64,000 bases of DNA from Vibrio mediterranei (GCF_900088415.1 NZ_FLLQ01000001.1:806001-870000); one strand, 5' to 3'. Numbered from the stretch's first letter, positions 34,251-43,397 are shown. Made by a program: numbers and translations. The notes: generated by a model from the letters alone, not told the origin.

Positions 34251-34287
34251 ATAAGCAAACCCAAGTAGAAATATGGATGCGAATTGT

Positions 34288-34320
34288 AGCAAAAAAAAGG
34301 TGACGCCAATGGCATCACCT
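34288..34320 (-). terminator. Intrinsic terminator of the methyltransferase gene
   Basis: On the minus strand AGGTGATGCC pairs with GGCGTCACCT (one mismatch) around a three-base loop and runs into eight T. Confidence 0.9.
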
Positions 34321-34348
34321 ATTTAAAATTCAGATACGTTAAACGTAA

Positions 34349-34930
34349 TTACTTATGAGCGACTGCCATCAGCACTTTTCGCACACCTTTGCCAGTATCG
34401 ATTTCAAATGGTGTCGTAACGTCAACTTTATCAAAACCGGCATTAAGCAACGTGTCTTTTGCTCGCTTCAGTGTCAAACCATAATCTTGGTTGTCTGTCT
34501 CTGCCACCCAATCCCAATGAACAAATAAACCGTATTCATCAAGCAGCGTATAAATGATATTAACCGTTTCTTGAAGGTTATCTAAAAAGCCGCATACCGA
34601 AGACGCAACGACCAGATCAAACTGATTGCGAAATGCTGGGTGCTGAGCAACCAAACCGCGAGTCAAAAGATCAACGACCGGCTCAACGTTTTCCAAGCCT
34701 TTTTTGTCTAACTCTTCGATCATCGCTTCAGAGCCATCCAATGCCACAATCTCTTTCGTCTCAGGAGACATCAATTGGCTTAAAAGACCTGTTCCACAGC
34801 CAAAGTCTAATACCGATTTACGCTTAAGTGACGTGAGTTCAGTTAACTCTTTGAAGCAGGCTTGTGCAAAGGTTGCCGTTGCTTCGTTGTTTTCCCATGT
34901 CGCGGCGTACTCATCCCACTCGTTAGACAT
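34349..34930 (-). CDS. Class I SAM-dependent methyltransferase
   Basis: A 193-residue methyltransferase with motif I VLDFGCGTGLLSQLM and the acidic motif II IVALDGSEAMIEEL; FDLVVASSVCGFLDNLQETV is the post-I/motif III region and LFVHWDWVAE follows. No substrate-binding domain beyond the Rossmann core is present, so the acceptor cannot be predicted. GGAG precedes the start. It is divergent from a LysR gene, which may regulate it. Confidence 0.87.
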   Translation of the reverse strand: MSNEWDEYAATWENNEATATFAQACFKELTELTSLKRKSVLDFGCGTGLLSQLMSPETKEIVALDGSEAMIEELDKKGLENVEPVVDLLTRGLVAQHPAFRNQFDLVVASSVCGFLDNLQETVNIIYTLLDEYGLFVHWDWVAETDNQDYGLTLKRAKDTLLNAGFDKVDVTTPFEIDTGKGVRKVLMAVAHK

Positions 34931-35104
34931 AGTTCACTCCATTATTTCTACTAGTACCACGATATCTCAGGCACCAAACTTTAATCCTTAATAACTAGGC
35001 ATAGATTAAACCAGAACACCAATCAATTCCTAGTGTTATCTTCGTATTCTTTGGCACACATGCTATGATTTTTGTTCCGTTAAGTAACAGGTAGTTTCAC
35101 CGCT

Positions 35105-35989
35105 ATGTCGATAAATCTTTCTCAAATAGAGGCATTTTGTGCAGTGGCCGACACTGGTTCAGTCTCTGAAGCTGCAAGAGTCCTAGACTGTAATAGAACG
35201 AAACTTAGCATGGCAATCAAAGCACTAGAGAAAGATCTCGATACCGAACTGTTTGTGCGCACGGGCAACAACGTCTCTTTGTCTGAGACGGGTAAAGCGA
35301 TCTACAAAGACTGTGAGAATTTACTGATTACTTCGGCGCGCATTCGTCAAACCTGTGCGCAAGTCTCTGGTGATTTTGCCACCGAGTTACGCATAGCCCA
35401 TGATGACTCGCTGCCAGACACCTTGTGGCGTGATTTCTCAATCCACTTAAATCAGCAGTTCCCTGCCATCTCTTTCAATGTAGTTCTAGTTTCTTCAGGG
35501 GACCTAGCCGACATTGTTGAGAAGAAACAGGTAGATTTCGCGTTTGGTGTTGATTTCGAGCGCGTTGAAAACCCTCGTTTGGCCTATCAGCCATTGGGTA
35601 AAATACGCATGATGTCAGTATGTCGTTCCGATAATAAGCTTTCCAAGCTGCCCCGTGTCTCTGATGAAGTTCTACGCGACTCTATGCAGGTTTCCCTCGC
35701 TTACCTAAATCATCGCGATAACCCAGAACTATTGCCTTTCTCACTAAAGTACATTGGGTTTTCTAGCTTTGAATTTATGTTGAAAACGATTCTGTCCGAG
35801 GGAGCTTGGGGTGTACTGCCAGAGCCGCTGATAAGACAGCACCTAAGAGAGCAAGAACTCTCAGTCATCAAACACACTTATGGTCTAACACAAGAAGATT
35901 ATTGCATGTTCACTTCAGCAGGTATGTCCGAACACCCCGCGATGATTTGGCTTGCAGACCAAGTCAGTGAATACTTGTTTGCTTTCTAA
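35105..35989 (+). CDS. LysR-family regulator
   Basis: The 294-residue protein has the N-terminal LysR helix-turn-helix (LSQIEAFCAVADTGSVSEAA, then RTKLSMAIKALEKDLDTELF) and a substrate-binding-like effector domain. The DNA-binding helix contains VLDCNRTKLSMAIK instead of the usual L-x-x-S-Q-P-A-V-S, an atypical recognition segment. Divergence from the methyltransferase gene (174 bases) suggests it controls that gene. Confidence 0.9.
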   Translation: MSINLSQIEAFCAVADTGSVSEAARVLDCNRTKLSMAIKALEKDLDTELFVRTGNNVSLSETGKAIYKDCENLLITSARIRQTCAQVSGDFATELRIAHDDSLPDTLWRDFSIHLNQQFPAISFNVVLVSSGDLADIVEKKQVDFAFGVDFERVENPRLAYQPLGKIRMMSVCRSDNKLSKLPRVSDEVLRDSMQVSLAYLNHRDNPELLPFSLKYIGFSSFEFMLKTILSEGAWGVLPEPLIRQHLREQELSVIKHTYGLTQEDYCMFTSAGMSEHPAMIWLADQVSEYLFAF

Positions 35990-36166
35990 GCCAAGTACCA
36001 TCAGTGAGCGTCAATATTCCTGCCACCAGAAAAGCGTTCTAATATATTGATTTTCATAAAATTAATTCACACCATTAGATTTTCAAGTCATGTTTAGCAA
36101 ACTTTTGTTTGAAAGATAACCAGCCTAGCTCAACAATGGATACAGATTTTAAAGAAGGTAAATCGT

Positions 36167-36847
36167 ATGTATCCCAATAATCCACATAATGAGTCAAAAA
36201 CTCTGACAGTATCAGCCATTATTGCAACAGGCTTTGCTATCGCAGGACTTGTTGTCGGTGTGGTGATGGGCTCATTAGTTATCGCTTTTGATGGTGTGTA
36301 CTCATTAGTCAGCCTACTGTTAACTTTATTGTCGCTGGTTGCTGCGACACAGTTGAAAAAGCCAAACAGCGCGCTTGCCAAATACGGTCGTACGACAGTT
36401 GAAGGTACCGTGATCGCCATTAAAGCTTCTGTAATTCTACTGATTGTATTGGCGTCGTTGTATTCCGCAGTAACAGCAATATTTGGTGGTGGCCGTCCAG
36501 TAGATACCTCTATTGCAACCATATTTGGACTGTTTAACGTTATCGGATGTGCGCTTTCATGGTGGTATATCGCTAAGAAAAACGTAGCACTTAACTCAAA
36601 TCTTATTGATGCTGAAACAAAACAATGGCAAATGGACACCATGTTAAGTGTCGCTGTAATGACGGGCTTCATTGCAGCTTGGGTACTAGAGCAATCGCCA
36701 TTCGCTGCATACAGCGTCTATGCTGACCCAATGATGATGATTTTGATCTCAGCGTATTTTATTAAGGTGCCTGCCGTCATGTTAAAGGACGCATGTGAAC
36801 AGCTTTCTAGCCCACAAAGTAAGCAAGTATCAACATCTAACGCTTAA
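36167..36847 (+). CDS. Cation diffusion facilitator-like membrane protein with altered metal site
   Basis: The 226-residue protein has the CDF membrane fold: helix 2 IAFDGVYSLVSLLLTLLSLV and helix 5 TKQWQMDTMLSVAVM. CDF transporters exchange Zn2+, Fe2+ or Mn2+ for protons through H/D-D-x-x-x-D and H/D-x-x-x-D tetrads. Here the helix 2 motif is F-D-G-V-Y-S and the helix 5 motif has Q in place of the first His/Asp, so metal binding is weakened or different. The cytoplasmic C-terminal domain is missing (typical CDFs have about 300 residues). GAAGGT precedes the start. Confidence 0.75.
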   Translation: MYPNNPHNESKTLTVSAIIATGFAIAGLVVGVVMGSLVIAFDGVYSLVSLLLTLLSLVAATQLKKPNSALAKYGRTTVEGTVIAIKASVILLIVLASLYSAVTAIFGGGRPVDTSIATIFGLFNVIGCALSWWYIAKKNVALNSNLIDAETKQWQMDTMLSVAVMTGFIAAWVLEQSPFAAYSVYADPMMMILISAYFIKVPAVMLKDACEQLSSPQSKQVSTSNA

Positions 36848-36869
36848 CTCAAATTCAATATAACTTTAT

Positions 36870-37784
36870 TTAAGCCGGAGCATTTTCATGCTCTGGCTTT
36901 TCTTTGGTGGCCCAATAACACACAAGTGACCCTATCGTTACTAATGCCACGCCTTGCCAAAATGAAGCGCCTAGAGCAACCGATAAATAGAATGAAGAGA
37001 AGATCGTCGAAAATACTGGCGTAAAGTAAGAGAAGGTCGCAAGAAGCACCATATTTCCGCCAATGATAGCTTGATTCCACAGTGCATAACCCGCTCCCAT
37101 GACTACACCCGATATCAATAATGTTGATACAGATGAGAGCGTAAATGTCATTCCACTTTCAGAGCTGAATGCATATTGAATCCACAGGGTGATGGCTGTC
37201 GCGGCGAAAAATAATACTATGGCATTCTTCCCATTACTCATTTTCGGAGTGATATTACAGTAAAATGCCCAAATAAACGCCGCACTAAATGCCATAAAAT
37301 AGGTAATCGGATTCGTCGCAATATTTGCTGCAAGTACAGACAACGCTAGACCAGAGTCCCCCGAAATACACCATGCGACGCCAACAAAAGCCACCAATAC
37401 ACTTGGATACACCAGGGCACTGACTTTGCGTTTAGTCGATACAACGGCAAGCAATACCGTTAGGGCTGGCCACAGATAGTTGATCACCGCCATTTCCATC
37501 GCTTGATGACGGTCATTTGCCATTCCTAGCGCGAGAGCCAAGAAGATTTCGTAGCTTACAAAAAGTGCCCCACCTAGTAACAGATATTTACGATTGAAGT
37601 CTGATAACTTAGGAACCCCCATCACCATAGCAAGTGAAATGGTACTCACAGTGTACAGCATCGCTGCCCCACCAATTGGCCCAAACAACTCGGCAATATT
37701 ACGAGTCAATGCCATTAACGTGCTCCACAATAATATTGCGGCAACTCCAAACAGCGTGTATTTGTTTGAACCAAGTCCAGCCAT
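36870..37784 (-). CDS. yddG: YddG-type aromatic amino acid exporter (DMT family)
   Basis: A 304-residue ten-helix drug/metabolite transporter. The opening KYTLFGVAAILLWSTLMALT and INYLWPALTVLLAV, ISGVVMGAGYALWNQAIIGG match YddG, which exports aromatic amino acids and structurally similar compounds. A strong AAGGAGA site lies ahead of the ATG. It is convergent with the CDF-like gene, and its end carries that gene's terminator. Confidence 0.85.
   Translation of the reverse strand: MAGLGSNKYTLFGVAAILLWSTLMALTRNIAELFGPIGGAAMLYTVSTISLAMVMGVPKLSDFNRKYLLLGGALFVSYEIFLALALGMANDRHQAMEMAVINYLWPALTVLLAVVSTKRKVSALVYPSVLVAFVGVAWCISGDSGLALSVLAANIATNPITYFMAFSAAFIWAFYCNITPKMSNGKNAIVLFFAATAITLWIQYAFSSESGMTFTLSSVSTLLISGVVMGAGYALWNQAIIGGNMVLLATFSYFTPVFSTIFSSFYLSVALGASFWQGVALVTIGSLVCYWATKEKPEHENAPA
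36872..36905 (+). terminator. Terminator of the CDF-like gene inside the 3' end of yddG
   Basis: AAGCCGGAGCA and TGCTCTGGCTT pair over eleven positions with one mismatch and are followed by TTCTTT on the plus strand. The hairpin overlaps the last codons of the convergent gene. Confidence 0.7.
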
Positions 37785-37990
37785 AATCTCTCCTTAAATA
37801 ATGGCAGCTAATTTTCTATAAACTGATATCAGCAATTGCTATGCAACTGAGCGGGTTTCTATTAACCTTAGATTAAGCAAGTGTGAAAAATATCAGTCAA
37901 AAGCCTGAGGATACAGTGCATTTGCCAATGGAAGTGGCTAAACTCGCTCTGCATTTTTAGGAAATCACAATTTAAAGTAACACTTTAACT

Positions 37991-39523
37991 ATGCTCAATT
38001 TTTTGTCTATAAAAAACCTGTTTTCTGTTTTACTGATTATTGCCTTAAGTGGGTGTGTATCATCAAGCATTGATCCATCGAGGTACGAAAAATCCCCGTC
38101 CTTCACAATCATCAACGACACACCCACACGTTTGGACGACTATTTCTCACGAGAGGTCGCCTCGCACTCCTTGACCACTGAGACCGGCTTCTATCCACTA
38201 GACAAAGGTCATGATGCACTGCTTGCTCGTCTAGCGATAATTGAAACAGCACAATCTAGCATTGATGTTCAATACTATATTTTCCGCGATGATGAGGCCG
38301 GCAACTTAATTGCTTGGCGTCTATTCGAAGCAGCAGAACGGGGAGTTAGAGTTCGGTTGCTACTGGATGACATGCAAAAGTACAACGACAATGATCTAGT
38401 GCGCTTTAGCAGTCATCCAAATATCGAAGTACGTATGTTCAATCCGCATCACTTACGCTCGGCTCGTGGCATCGCGATGCTTAGTGATTTTGAGCGACTC
38501 AACCACCGAATGCACAATAAGTCACTGACCGTAGATGGTGTGGTTTCCATTGTTGGTGGAAGAAACGTTGGCAACGAATACTACTCCATCGAATCAACGG
38601 TTGAGTTTGCCGATTTAGATCTGCTTATGGTTGGGAAATCGGTTCGACAAGTAAATCGACAATTTGATCTTTATTGGAATAGTGATTACAGCGTCCCTAT
38701 CGAATGGATAACACCTCAAATGGAACACTACACTGACGCAGATGTAGAAACTTGGGTTAAAAGTCTAGGGTTAGAAGCGAAGTTCTCAGGCGGTGTTTAT
38801 GACTTTGCTAAGCTGCCTCTTTATACCGATCTAATCAATGGAACCATTGATTTGTATTGGGGAGAAAGCGACTTGTTGTATGACCTGCCAAATAAACCGG
38901 ACAGCAAACAAAGTACCTTAATCGATAGCTTGAATGCCGTTCTGGAAGAAGGAAAAACTTCTTTAATATTCATTTCACCCTACTTCGTTCCCACAGAGCG
39001 TGGTACCCAAGACTTGGTGAATGCCGTCAAGGATGGCCTAGAAGTTGTCATTATAACGAACTCACTGGCTTCCAATGATGTATTTGCCGTTCACGGTTGG
39101 TATGCCAAATACCGTAAAGATTTAGTGGAAGGCGGCGTGCAACTATGGGAAGTAAAATCTCATGCAGAAATCAAAAAGAACTGGAGCCTGACAGGGAGTA
39201 GCCGTTCAAGCCTGCACACCAAGGCCATGGTTATCGACAAAACCAAGATCTTTGTAGGCTCAATGAACTTGGACCCACGTTCCGCGCACTTGAATACGGA
39301 AATGGGCGTCGTTGTTGAACAGCCAGAATACGCACAAAAAGTCTATGATGAAATTATGCGAGAAATACCTACTACTGCGTATGAGATTGCCGTCAAGGAT
39401 GGTGATGTGGTTTGGATAGATCATTCAACAGGTAAAACACTCACCTCTGAGCCTGATGCTAGTGTCTGGCGCAAAATGGGCGCGTGGTTCAGTGGCATAC
39501 TACCCATTGAAGAACAGCTCTAA
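37991..39523 (+). CDS. Phospholipase D-family lipoprotein (cardiolipin synthase C-like)
   Basis: A 510-residue protein with a lipoprotein signal (LLIIALSGC) and two HKD phosphodiesterase motifs: HNKSLTVDGVVSIVGGRN (about residue 170) and HTKAMVIDKTKIFVGSMN (about 410). The layout matches the YmdC/ClsC group, which makes cardiolipin from phosphatidyl donors at the membrane, though ClsC itself is not usually drawn as a lipoprotein. Predicted location is the periplasmic face of a membrane. No partner such as ymdB is adjacent. A bidirectional terminator follows. Confidence 0.85.
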   Translation: MLNFLSIKNLFSVLLIIALSGCVSSSIDPSRYEKSPSFTIINDTPTRLDDYFSREVASHSLTTETGFYPLDKGHDALLARLAIIETAQSSIDVQYYIFRDDEAGNLIAWRLFEAAERGVRVRLLLDDMQKYNDNDLVRFSSHPNIEVRMFNPHHLRSARGIAMLSDFERLNHRMHNKSLTVDGVVSIVGGRNVGNEYYSIESTVEFADLDLLMVGKSVRQVNRQFDLYWNSDYSVPIEWITPQMEHYTDADVETWVKSLGLEAKFSGGVYDFAKLPLYTDLINGTIDLYWGESDLLYDLPNKPDSKQSTLIDSLNAVLEEGKTSLIFISPYFVPTERGTQDLVNAVKDGLEVVIITNSLASNDVFAVHGWYAKYRKDLVEGGVQLWEVKSHAEIKKNWSLTGSSRSSLHTKAMVIDKTKIFVGSMNLDPRSAHLNTEMGVVVEQPEYAQKVYDEIMREIPTTAYEIAVKDGDVVWIDHSTGKTLTSEPDASVWRKMGAWFSGILPIEEQL

Positions 39524-39540
39524 TGGATGGGATAAAAACT

Positions 39541-39568
39541 AAAAAAGGTAGCCTTGGCTACCTTTTTT
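39541..39568. terminator. Bidirectional intrinsic terminator
   Basis: AAAAAAGGTAGCC and GGCTACCTTTTTT form a thirteen-base perfect inverted repeat with a two-base centre, serving the PLD gene and the small convergent gene. Confidence 0.9.
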
Positions 39569-39585
39569 CTCAATCTTGAAAGTGA

Positions 39586-39738
39586 TTATGCTTTCTTAAG
39601 ATCACGTGCTGGGTAAGTTAGAGACATGCCGTCTACTTTAACGTGAACGTAGTAGCCACCACTGCTCAAACCAGTAACAACCATCTGACCTAGATCGATA
39701 CCTTTTGTTGCAACAACAACATCATCAATAGCAAACAT
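39586..39738 (-). CDS. Conserved-looking 50-residue small protein
   Basis: The minus strand encodes 50 codons from ATG 39738 to TAA 39586, starting MFAIDDVVVATKGIDLGQMV and ending YPARDLKKA. An AAGGG ribosome site lies six bases upstream, and both ends are bounded by strong terminators (39541 and 39864), which marks it as its own transcription unit. The sequence alternates hydrophobic and polar residues like a small beta barrel (VVTGLSSGGYYVHVKVDGMS) and has no membrane segment. Function is not known. Confidence 0.7.
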   Translation of the reverse strand: MFAIDDVVVATKGIDLGQMVVTGLSSGGYYVHVKVDGMSLTYPARDLKKA

Positions 39739-39860
39739 TTTGAACCCTTAATTGGAAATAAGATTAACAGCAATCTTTCGGGCGCTATTGAAGCAAAGTT
39801 GATGCGTTTGAACTAATCTGATTTTTTGTCGTTTGGACAAGATTATTTTGTTGTGGCAGG

Positions 39861-39895
39861 CATAAAAAAACCACCGCTGCAGCGATGGTTTTTAC
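39861..39895. terminator. Terminator of the ureohydrolase gene
   Basis: AAAAACCACCGCTG and CAGCGATGGTTTTT pair with one mismatch and no long loop; on the minus strand the stem is followed by TTTTTTT-AT. It lies 20 bases past the ureohydrolase stop. Confidence 0.85.
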
Positions 39896-39912
39896 TATTC
39901 ATAATCAATATA

Positions 39913-41064
39913 TTACAGTGACACTGAGCCGAATGCTTGATGCCAAACTGTGTGGCGATTCTCACCACCGTTTTCTCTCTTACGCTCTTCAGCTAGCCAG
40001 CATAGAAGTTCCCAACCAAAACCAGCAGCAATGATGCCATCTTTGTCAGTTGGATCCGTATCAGGCGTGTATTCTGCAATATCTGCTCCCACCAAACGTA
40101 CTTTGCCTGATGCCTTTACTTTACGAATGATATCGTAAACTTGCAGGTGAGTAAGGCCGAACGGATCTGGGCTTGAGTTTGAACGACAGAATGCAGTATC
40201 CAGAGCATCAAGATCAAATGTAAAGTATACCGGACCACCGTCACCACAAAGCTCGATGATCTTATCCGCAACAGCGTCTACGCCTTGCTCGTAAACTTCA
40301 TTGGTCGTGAAACCTGTAGTCCCGAATGCAATATGATTACCTTTTACTAATGCCGTTTGACGACCACGCATACCAATTTGTACCGTGCGCTCTGGGTCCG
40401 CTAGACCTTCAGAGTAAAGCTTTGGTAACCAGTGACCTGATGTGTACGGGTAATCAAAGTCTGCACGTGTCGACAAGTCATAGTGTGCATCGAAGTGAAT
40501 CACTCGCAAAGGACCATACTTCTCACCAAGTGCACGCATCGTTGGATATGGGATTGTGTGGTCACCACCAAAAATCAGTGGAGTACAGTCTTTTTCGACC
40601 ACCATGTGGTGTAGAAGCTCGGTTAACTGCTCGACTTCTGCTTTTAGTTCAAATTGACCTAAGCTGTCCCAGTTACCATAGTCAGAAACGCGGCACCATT
40701 CGAATGGAATTTCACCGTTATCACCAACCGTTCCCATCCCCATTTTACTTAGGTGACGTAGACGCTGTGGTGCGAACTTGTGAGAAGAGCCAGTTGGAGA
40801 GCATTTCTCAATACCCATTCCATAGATAACAACATCAGTGTTATCCAAATCTTGCGAGAACGGCGCTTGATAGAAGCCTAGGTAATCTTTATTGATGAAA
40901 CTCATCTGCTCGATACCTTTGCCACCACCTTGCTCTTTAACACGAGCTAAGTAAGCCGCTACTTCAGGATCAAGGTTATCTGCTGCCGATACGTTTTCCC
41001 AAATATGTTTATATTTAGCAACTTTCTCTGGGTCAATTGCTGGCCACTTCTTAACATTAGACAT
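39913..41064 (-). CDS. Long ureohydrolase (arginase/agmatinase family), substrate uncertain
   Basis: Start ATG 41064 (MSNVKKWPAIDPEKVAKYKH) follows AGAGG; the protein has 383 residues, about 75 more than SpeB because of an N-terminal extension. Metal motifs are intact: FGGDHTIPYP, HFDAHYDLS and FTFDLDALDTAFCRSNSSPD. The last motif differs from the agmatinase [14 protein letters not shown] loop, so agmatine may not be the substrate; guanidinobutyrate, guanidinopropionate, formiminoglutamate or a related guanidine compound are options. It is a second family member in this window besides speB and is followed upstream by a MalY/PatB gene in the same direction. Confidence 0.8.
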   Translation of the reverse strand: MSNVKKWPAIDPEKVAKYKHIWENVSAADNLDPEVAAYLARVKEQGGGKGIEQMSFINKDYLGFYQAPFSQDLDNTDVVIYGMGIEKCSPTGSSHKFAPQRLRHLSKMGMGTVGDNGEIPFEWCRVSDYGNWDSLGQFELKAEVEQLTELLHHMVVEKDCTPLIFGGDHTIPYPTMRALGEKYGPLRVIHFDAHYDLSTRADFDYPYTSGHWLPKLYSEGLADPERTVQIGMRGRQTALVKGNHIAFGTTGFTTNEVYEQGVDAVADKIIELCGDGGPVYFTFDLDALDTAFCRSNSSPDPFGLTHLQVYDIIRKVKASGKVRLVGADIAEYTPDTDPTDKDGIIAAGFGWELLCWLAEERKRENGGENRHTVWHQAFGSVSL

Positions 41065-41148
41065 GGTATTGCCTCTCATTTCTGTTGAACATCATCACTT
41101 TAGCGACTCTGTTATGGCAAAACCAGTAGCAAGGGGTATGTTACTTAA

Positions 41149-41182
41149 GTAACCCTGACACGTCGTCTGGTATCAGGGTTAC
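41149..41182. terminator. Inverted repeat between MalY/PatB and ureohydrolase genes
   Basis: GTAACCCTGA and TCAGGGTTAC pair perfectly over ten bases with a 14-base loop. It follows the MalY/PatB stop and precedes the ureohydrolase start on the minus strand. The tail is only mildly T-rich, so it may be a terminator or an operator for the ureohydrolase. Confidence 0.5.
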
Positions 41183-41219
41183 CAATAGTAAGTCGCGCCA
41201 CCATTTTAGTGATATCAGG

Positions 41220-42383
41220 CTAAGCGAATACTCGCTGTAGTCGCTCAATGGCTTCTACCACTCGCGCTCTCGGTGTTGCTAGATTAAATCGCAAAAACTG
41301 TTCACCGCCCGTACCGAATGACGAACCATGGTTCGCAGCGATTTTTGCCTCGCTCTGGACTTTTTCAATCACTTGATCAGGGGTTAAACCTGTACCTGAA
41401 AAGTCTACCCACGATAAATACGTCGCTTGCAAAGTCATAGATTGCAATCCATCAATAGCATTAATCGCTTCATCAAAGATACGACGGTTTTCATCCAGGT
41501 ATTCCACCAGCGCTTCCAACCATGCTTCACCCTGTTCATAAGCGGCCGTTGCCATCAGCATACCGATGCGGTTAGGACCAACACCGGCAGCATTAAGAAC
41601 ACTCGTATACTGCGCTCGCAACGTTTCATTTGGGATGATGGCGGCACCGGTCAAAGCGGAAGCTATGTTAAATGTCTTAGTTGTCGCCGCAAGGATGATC
41701 ATATTCTGTTCATGTTTAGGGGCTGCAAGTGTTGCCACAATGTGCTTATTAGGAGGGAAAACCAGATCATGATGAATTTCATCCACTACTAATATCAAGT
41801 CATGCTGAGCACAAAACTCGGCCACCTCACGGATTTCATCCGCACTCCAAACACGGCCGCCGGGATTATGAGGAGAACACAAGATCACCATCTTTTCTCG
41901 GCCATTAAGATTAGCCGCTAAAGCTGGTAGATCCATTTTGTAGTGACCGCCTTCCTGTACTAGCGGACTCTCTACCACAACTCGTTGATTGGCATTGATA
42001 ACGCGCGAAAAAGCATGGTAGACAGGAGTAAACAAAATAACGCCATCGCCAGGCTTACTATACGCCTGAACGCAGAATGCCGTACCTTGTACCAATCCTG
42101 CACAGGTTACTATCCACTCAGGCTGAACACTCCATTGGTGTCGTTTACTCATCCAAGTAATAACGGCATTTCTATAGCGATGGTCATCACCATAGTAACC
42201 ATTAACCCCGTTATCCGCGGCTTCCATTAAAACCTGATTGACGGCAGGCGGCGCTTTAAAATCCATGTCAGCGACCCACATGGGTAACCCTTCATCAGGA
42301 GAAACACCAAAACTACTCTCCATCTCATCCCATTTGGCCGAATGGGTACCTCTACGCTCTACAATCTCATCGAAGTTAAACAT
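41220..42383 (-). CDS. MalY/PatB-family PLP enzyme (C-S beta-lyase type)
   Basis: A 387-residue fold-I PLP enzyme. MFNFDEIVERRGTHSAKWD, LPMWVADMDFKAPPAV, the SPHNPGGRVW loop, VVDEIHHDLVF and the PLP lysine in ATTKTFNIASAL are all typical of MalY/PatB, which cleave cystathionine or other cysteine conjugates to thiol, pyruvate and ammonia. It could also act as an aminotransferase. It lies upstream of the ureohydrolase on the same strand but is separated by an inverted repeat, so co-transcription is uncertain. Confidence 0.9.
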   Translation of the reverse strand: MFNFDEIVERRGTHSAKWDEMESSFGVSPDEGLPMWVADMDFKAPPAVNQVLMEAADNGVNGYYGDDHRYRNAVITWMSKRHQWSVQPEWIVTCAGLVQGTAFCVQAYSKPGDGVILFTPVYHAFSRVINANQRVVVESPLVQEGGHYKMDLPALAANLNGREKMVILCSPHNPGGRVWSADEIREVAEFCAQHDLILVVDEIHHDLVFPPNKHIVATLAAPKHEQNMIILAATTKTFNIASALTGAAIIPNETLRAQYTSVLNAAGVGPNRIGMLMATAAYEQGEAWLEALVEYLDENRRIFDEAINAIDGLQSMTLQATYLSWVDFSGTGLTPDQVIEKVQSEAKIAANHGSSFGTGGEQFLRFNLATPRARVVEAIERLQRVFA

Positions 42384-42450
42384 TGCTTATTTCACCGTCC
42401 ATTTCGTTGGAGAAACAGTTTAACTCGTTGATATTCAGGGAACCAGACAG

Positions 42451-42870
42451 TTAGCCCGACATTGTCAATTGAATGTGACCTGTGTGGGGGTCAAGGCTTT
42501 CATCAACAATGCTAAAACCACAACGATGATAAAAGCCTATTGCACGACAGTTGTGTTTATACACAGACAGGGATAACGCCTGGCTTTTCTCTCTGGCATC
42601 CGTTATTAAACGCATCCCAATGCCGTCGCCTTGTGCTTGTGGGTCAACAAACAAGGCCGCTAAATTAGAATTTACCAAAGAATAAAACCCCAAAACCCGT
42701 CCAGCTCGCTCATATACAAAGGTATCTGAGTTCGGAAGGTATTTGTTACGCATATCGTCTACACGTTGGTGCCAGAATAGCGGCTCAACAAAATCATGCG
42801 CTTCTACTGACGCGCTGAGCCAAATCTTTAACACACTGTCTAAATCTTCTTCGCTAAACTCTCTGATCAT
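42451..42870 (-). CDS. GNAT-family acetyltransferase
   Basis: The 139-residue enzyme starts MIREFSEEDLDSVLKIWLSA at ATG 42870, with GGAATAGG of the upstream gene's end as ribosome site. The acetyl-CoA loop is DPQAQGDGIGMRLI, and KHNCRAIGFYHRCGF is the usual C-terminal GNAT motif. It resembles YiaC-type lysine or small-molecule acetyltransferases. It starts four bases after the stop of another GNAT gene; two adjacent, dissimilar acetyltransferases form a small operon. Confidence 0.85.
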   Translation of the reverse strand: MIREFSEEDLDSVLKIWLSASVEAHDFVEPLFWHQRVDDMRNKYLPNSDTFVYERAGRVLGFYSLVNSNLAALFVDPQAQGDGIGMRLITDAREKSQALSLSVYKHNCRAIGFYHRCGFSIVDESLDPHTGHIQLTMSG

Positions 42871-42874
42871 TGAC

Positions 42875-43330
42875 CTATTCCATATAGTATTTGAATCCGT
42901 AGTGACTTTTCTCGAAACCAAGACGCTTATAAAACTGATGGGCACGTTCGCGAACTTGATTACTAACAAGTTGGACTATCTTGCACCCTTGATATCTAGA
43001 TTGCTCAATAGCAAACTCAACCAAAGTAGCCCCTACACCTTTTCCTTGAGCATGATTTGCGACAAACACGCCTTCAATATTAGCTCGTATTTCGCCGTTA
43101 TAGGTAAATTGAGGAATAAAACTCAGTTGCAACGTCCCAACGACGTTGTCATCAATAGTAGCGACATACAGGAAATGATCCTTAGATGTCGCAAAATGGT
43201 CAAATATCCGATACATATCGTCAGTAATTTGCCCATCGCAAGCTTGCTTTAATTCGGGCTTATCATCCCAAAACAAAGGCAGTATTGAAGGCAGATCGTC
43301 AGAGCGGGCAATACGGATTTCTATGGTCAT
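42875..43330 (-). CDS. GNAT-family acetyltransferase
   Basis: A 151-residue acetyltransferase with ANIEGVFVANHAQGKGVGAT as the acetyl-CoA-binding loop and RERAHQFYKRLGFEKSH at the end. The start may be ATG 43330 (MTIEIRIARSDD) or GTG four codons upstream. Substrate unknown; the C-terminal region resembles aminoglycoside-type and protein N-acetyltransferases alike. First gene of the two-GNAT operon. Confidence 0.85.
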   Translation of the reverse strand: MTIEIRIARSDDLPSILPLFWDDKPELKQACDGQITDDMYRIFDHFATSKDHFLYVATIDDNVVGTLQLSFIPQFTYNGEIRANIEGVFVANHAQGKGVGATLVEFAIEQSRYQGCKIVQLVSNQVRERAHQFYKRLGFEKSHYGFKYYME

Positions 43331-43397
43331 AACAACTTTCACTTATTCAAATTGAGAAAGGTATCGTTAAGTATGCAGACCATTCATGACTAAAGCT

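Noticed and set aside
34704..34991. 95-codon plus-strand ORF
   Set aside because: It is antisense to the methyltransferase gene and low in complexity.
36130..36672. 180-codon minus-strand ORF
   Set aside because: It is the antisense shadow of the CDF-like gene, whose frame has clear membrane helices and a ribosome site.
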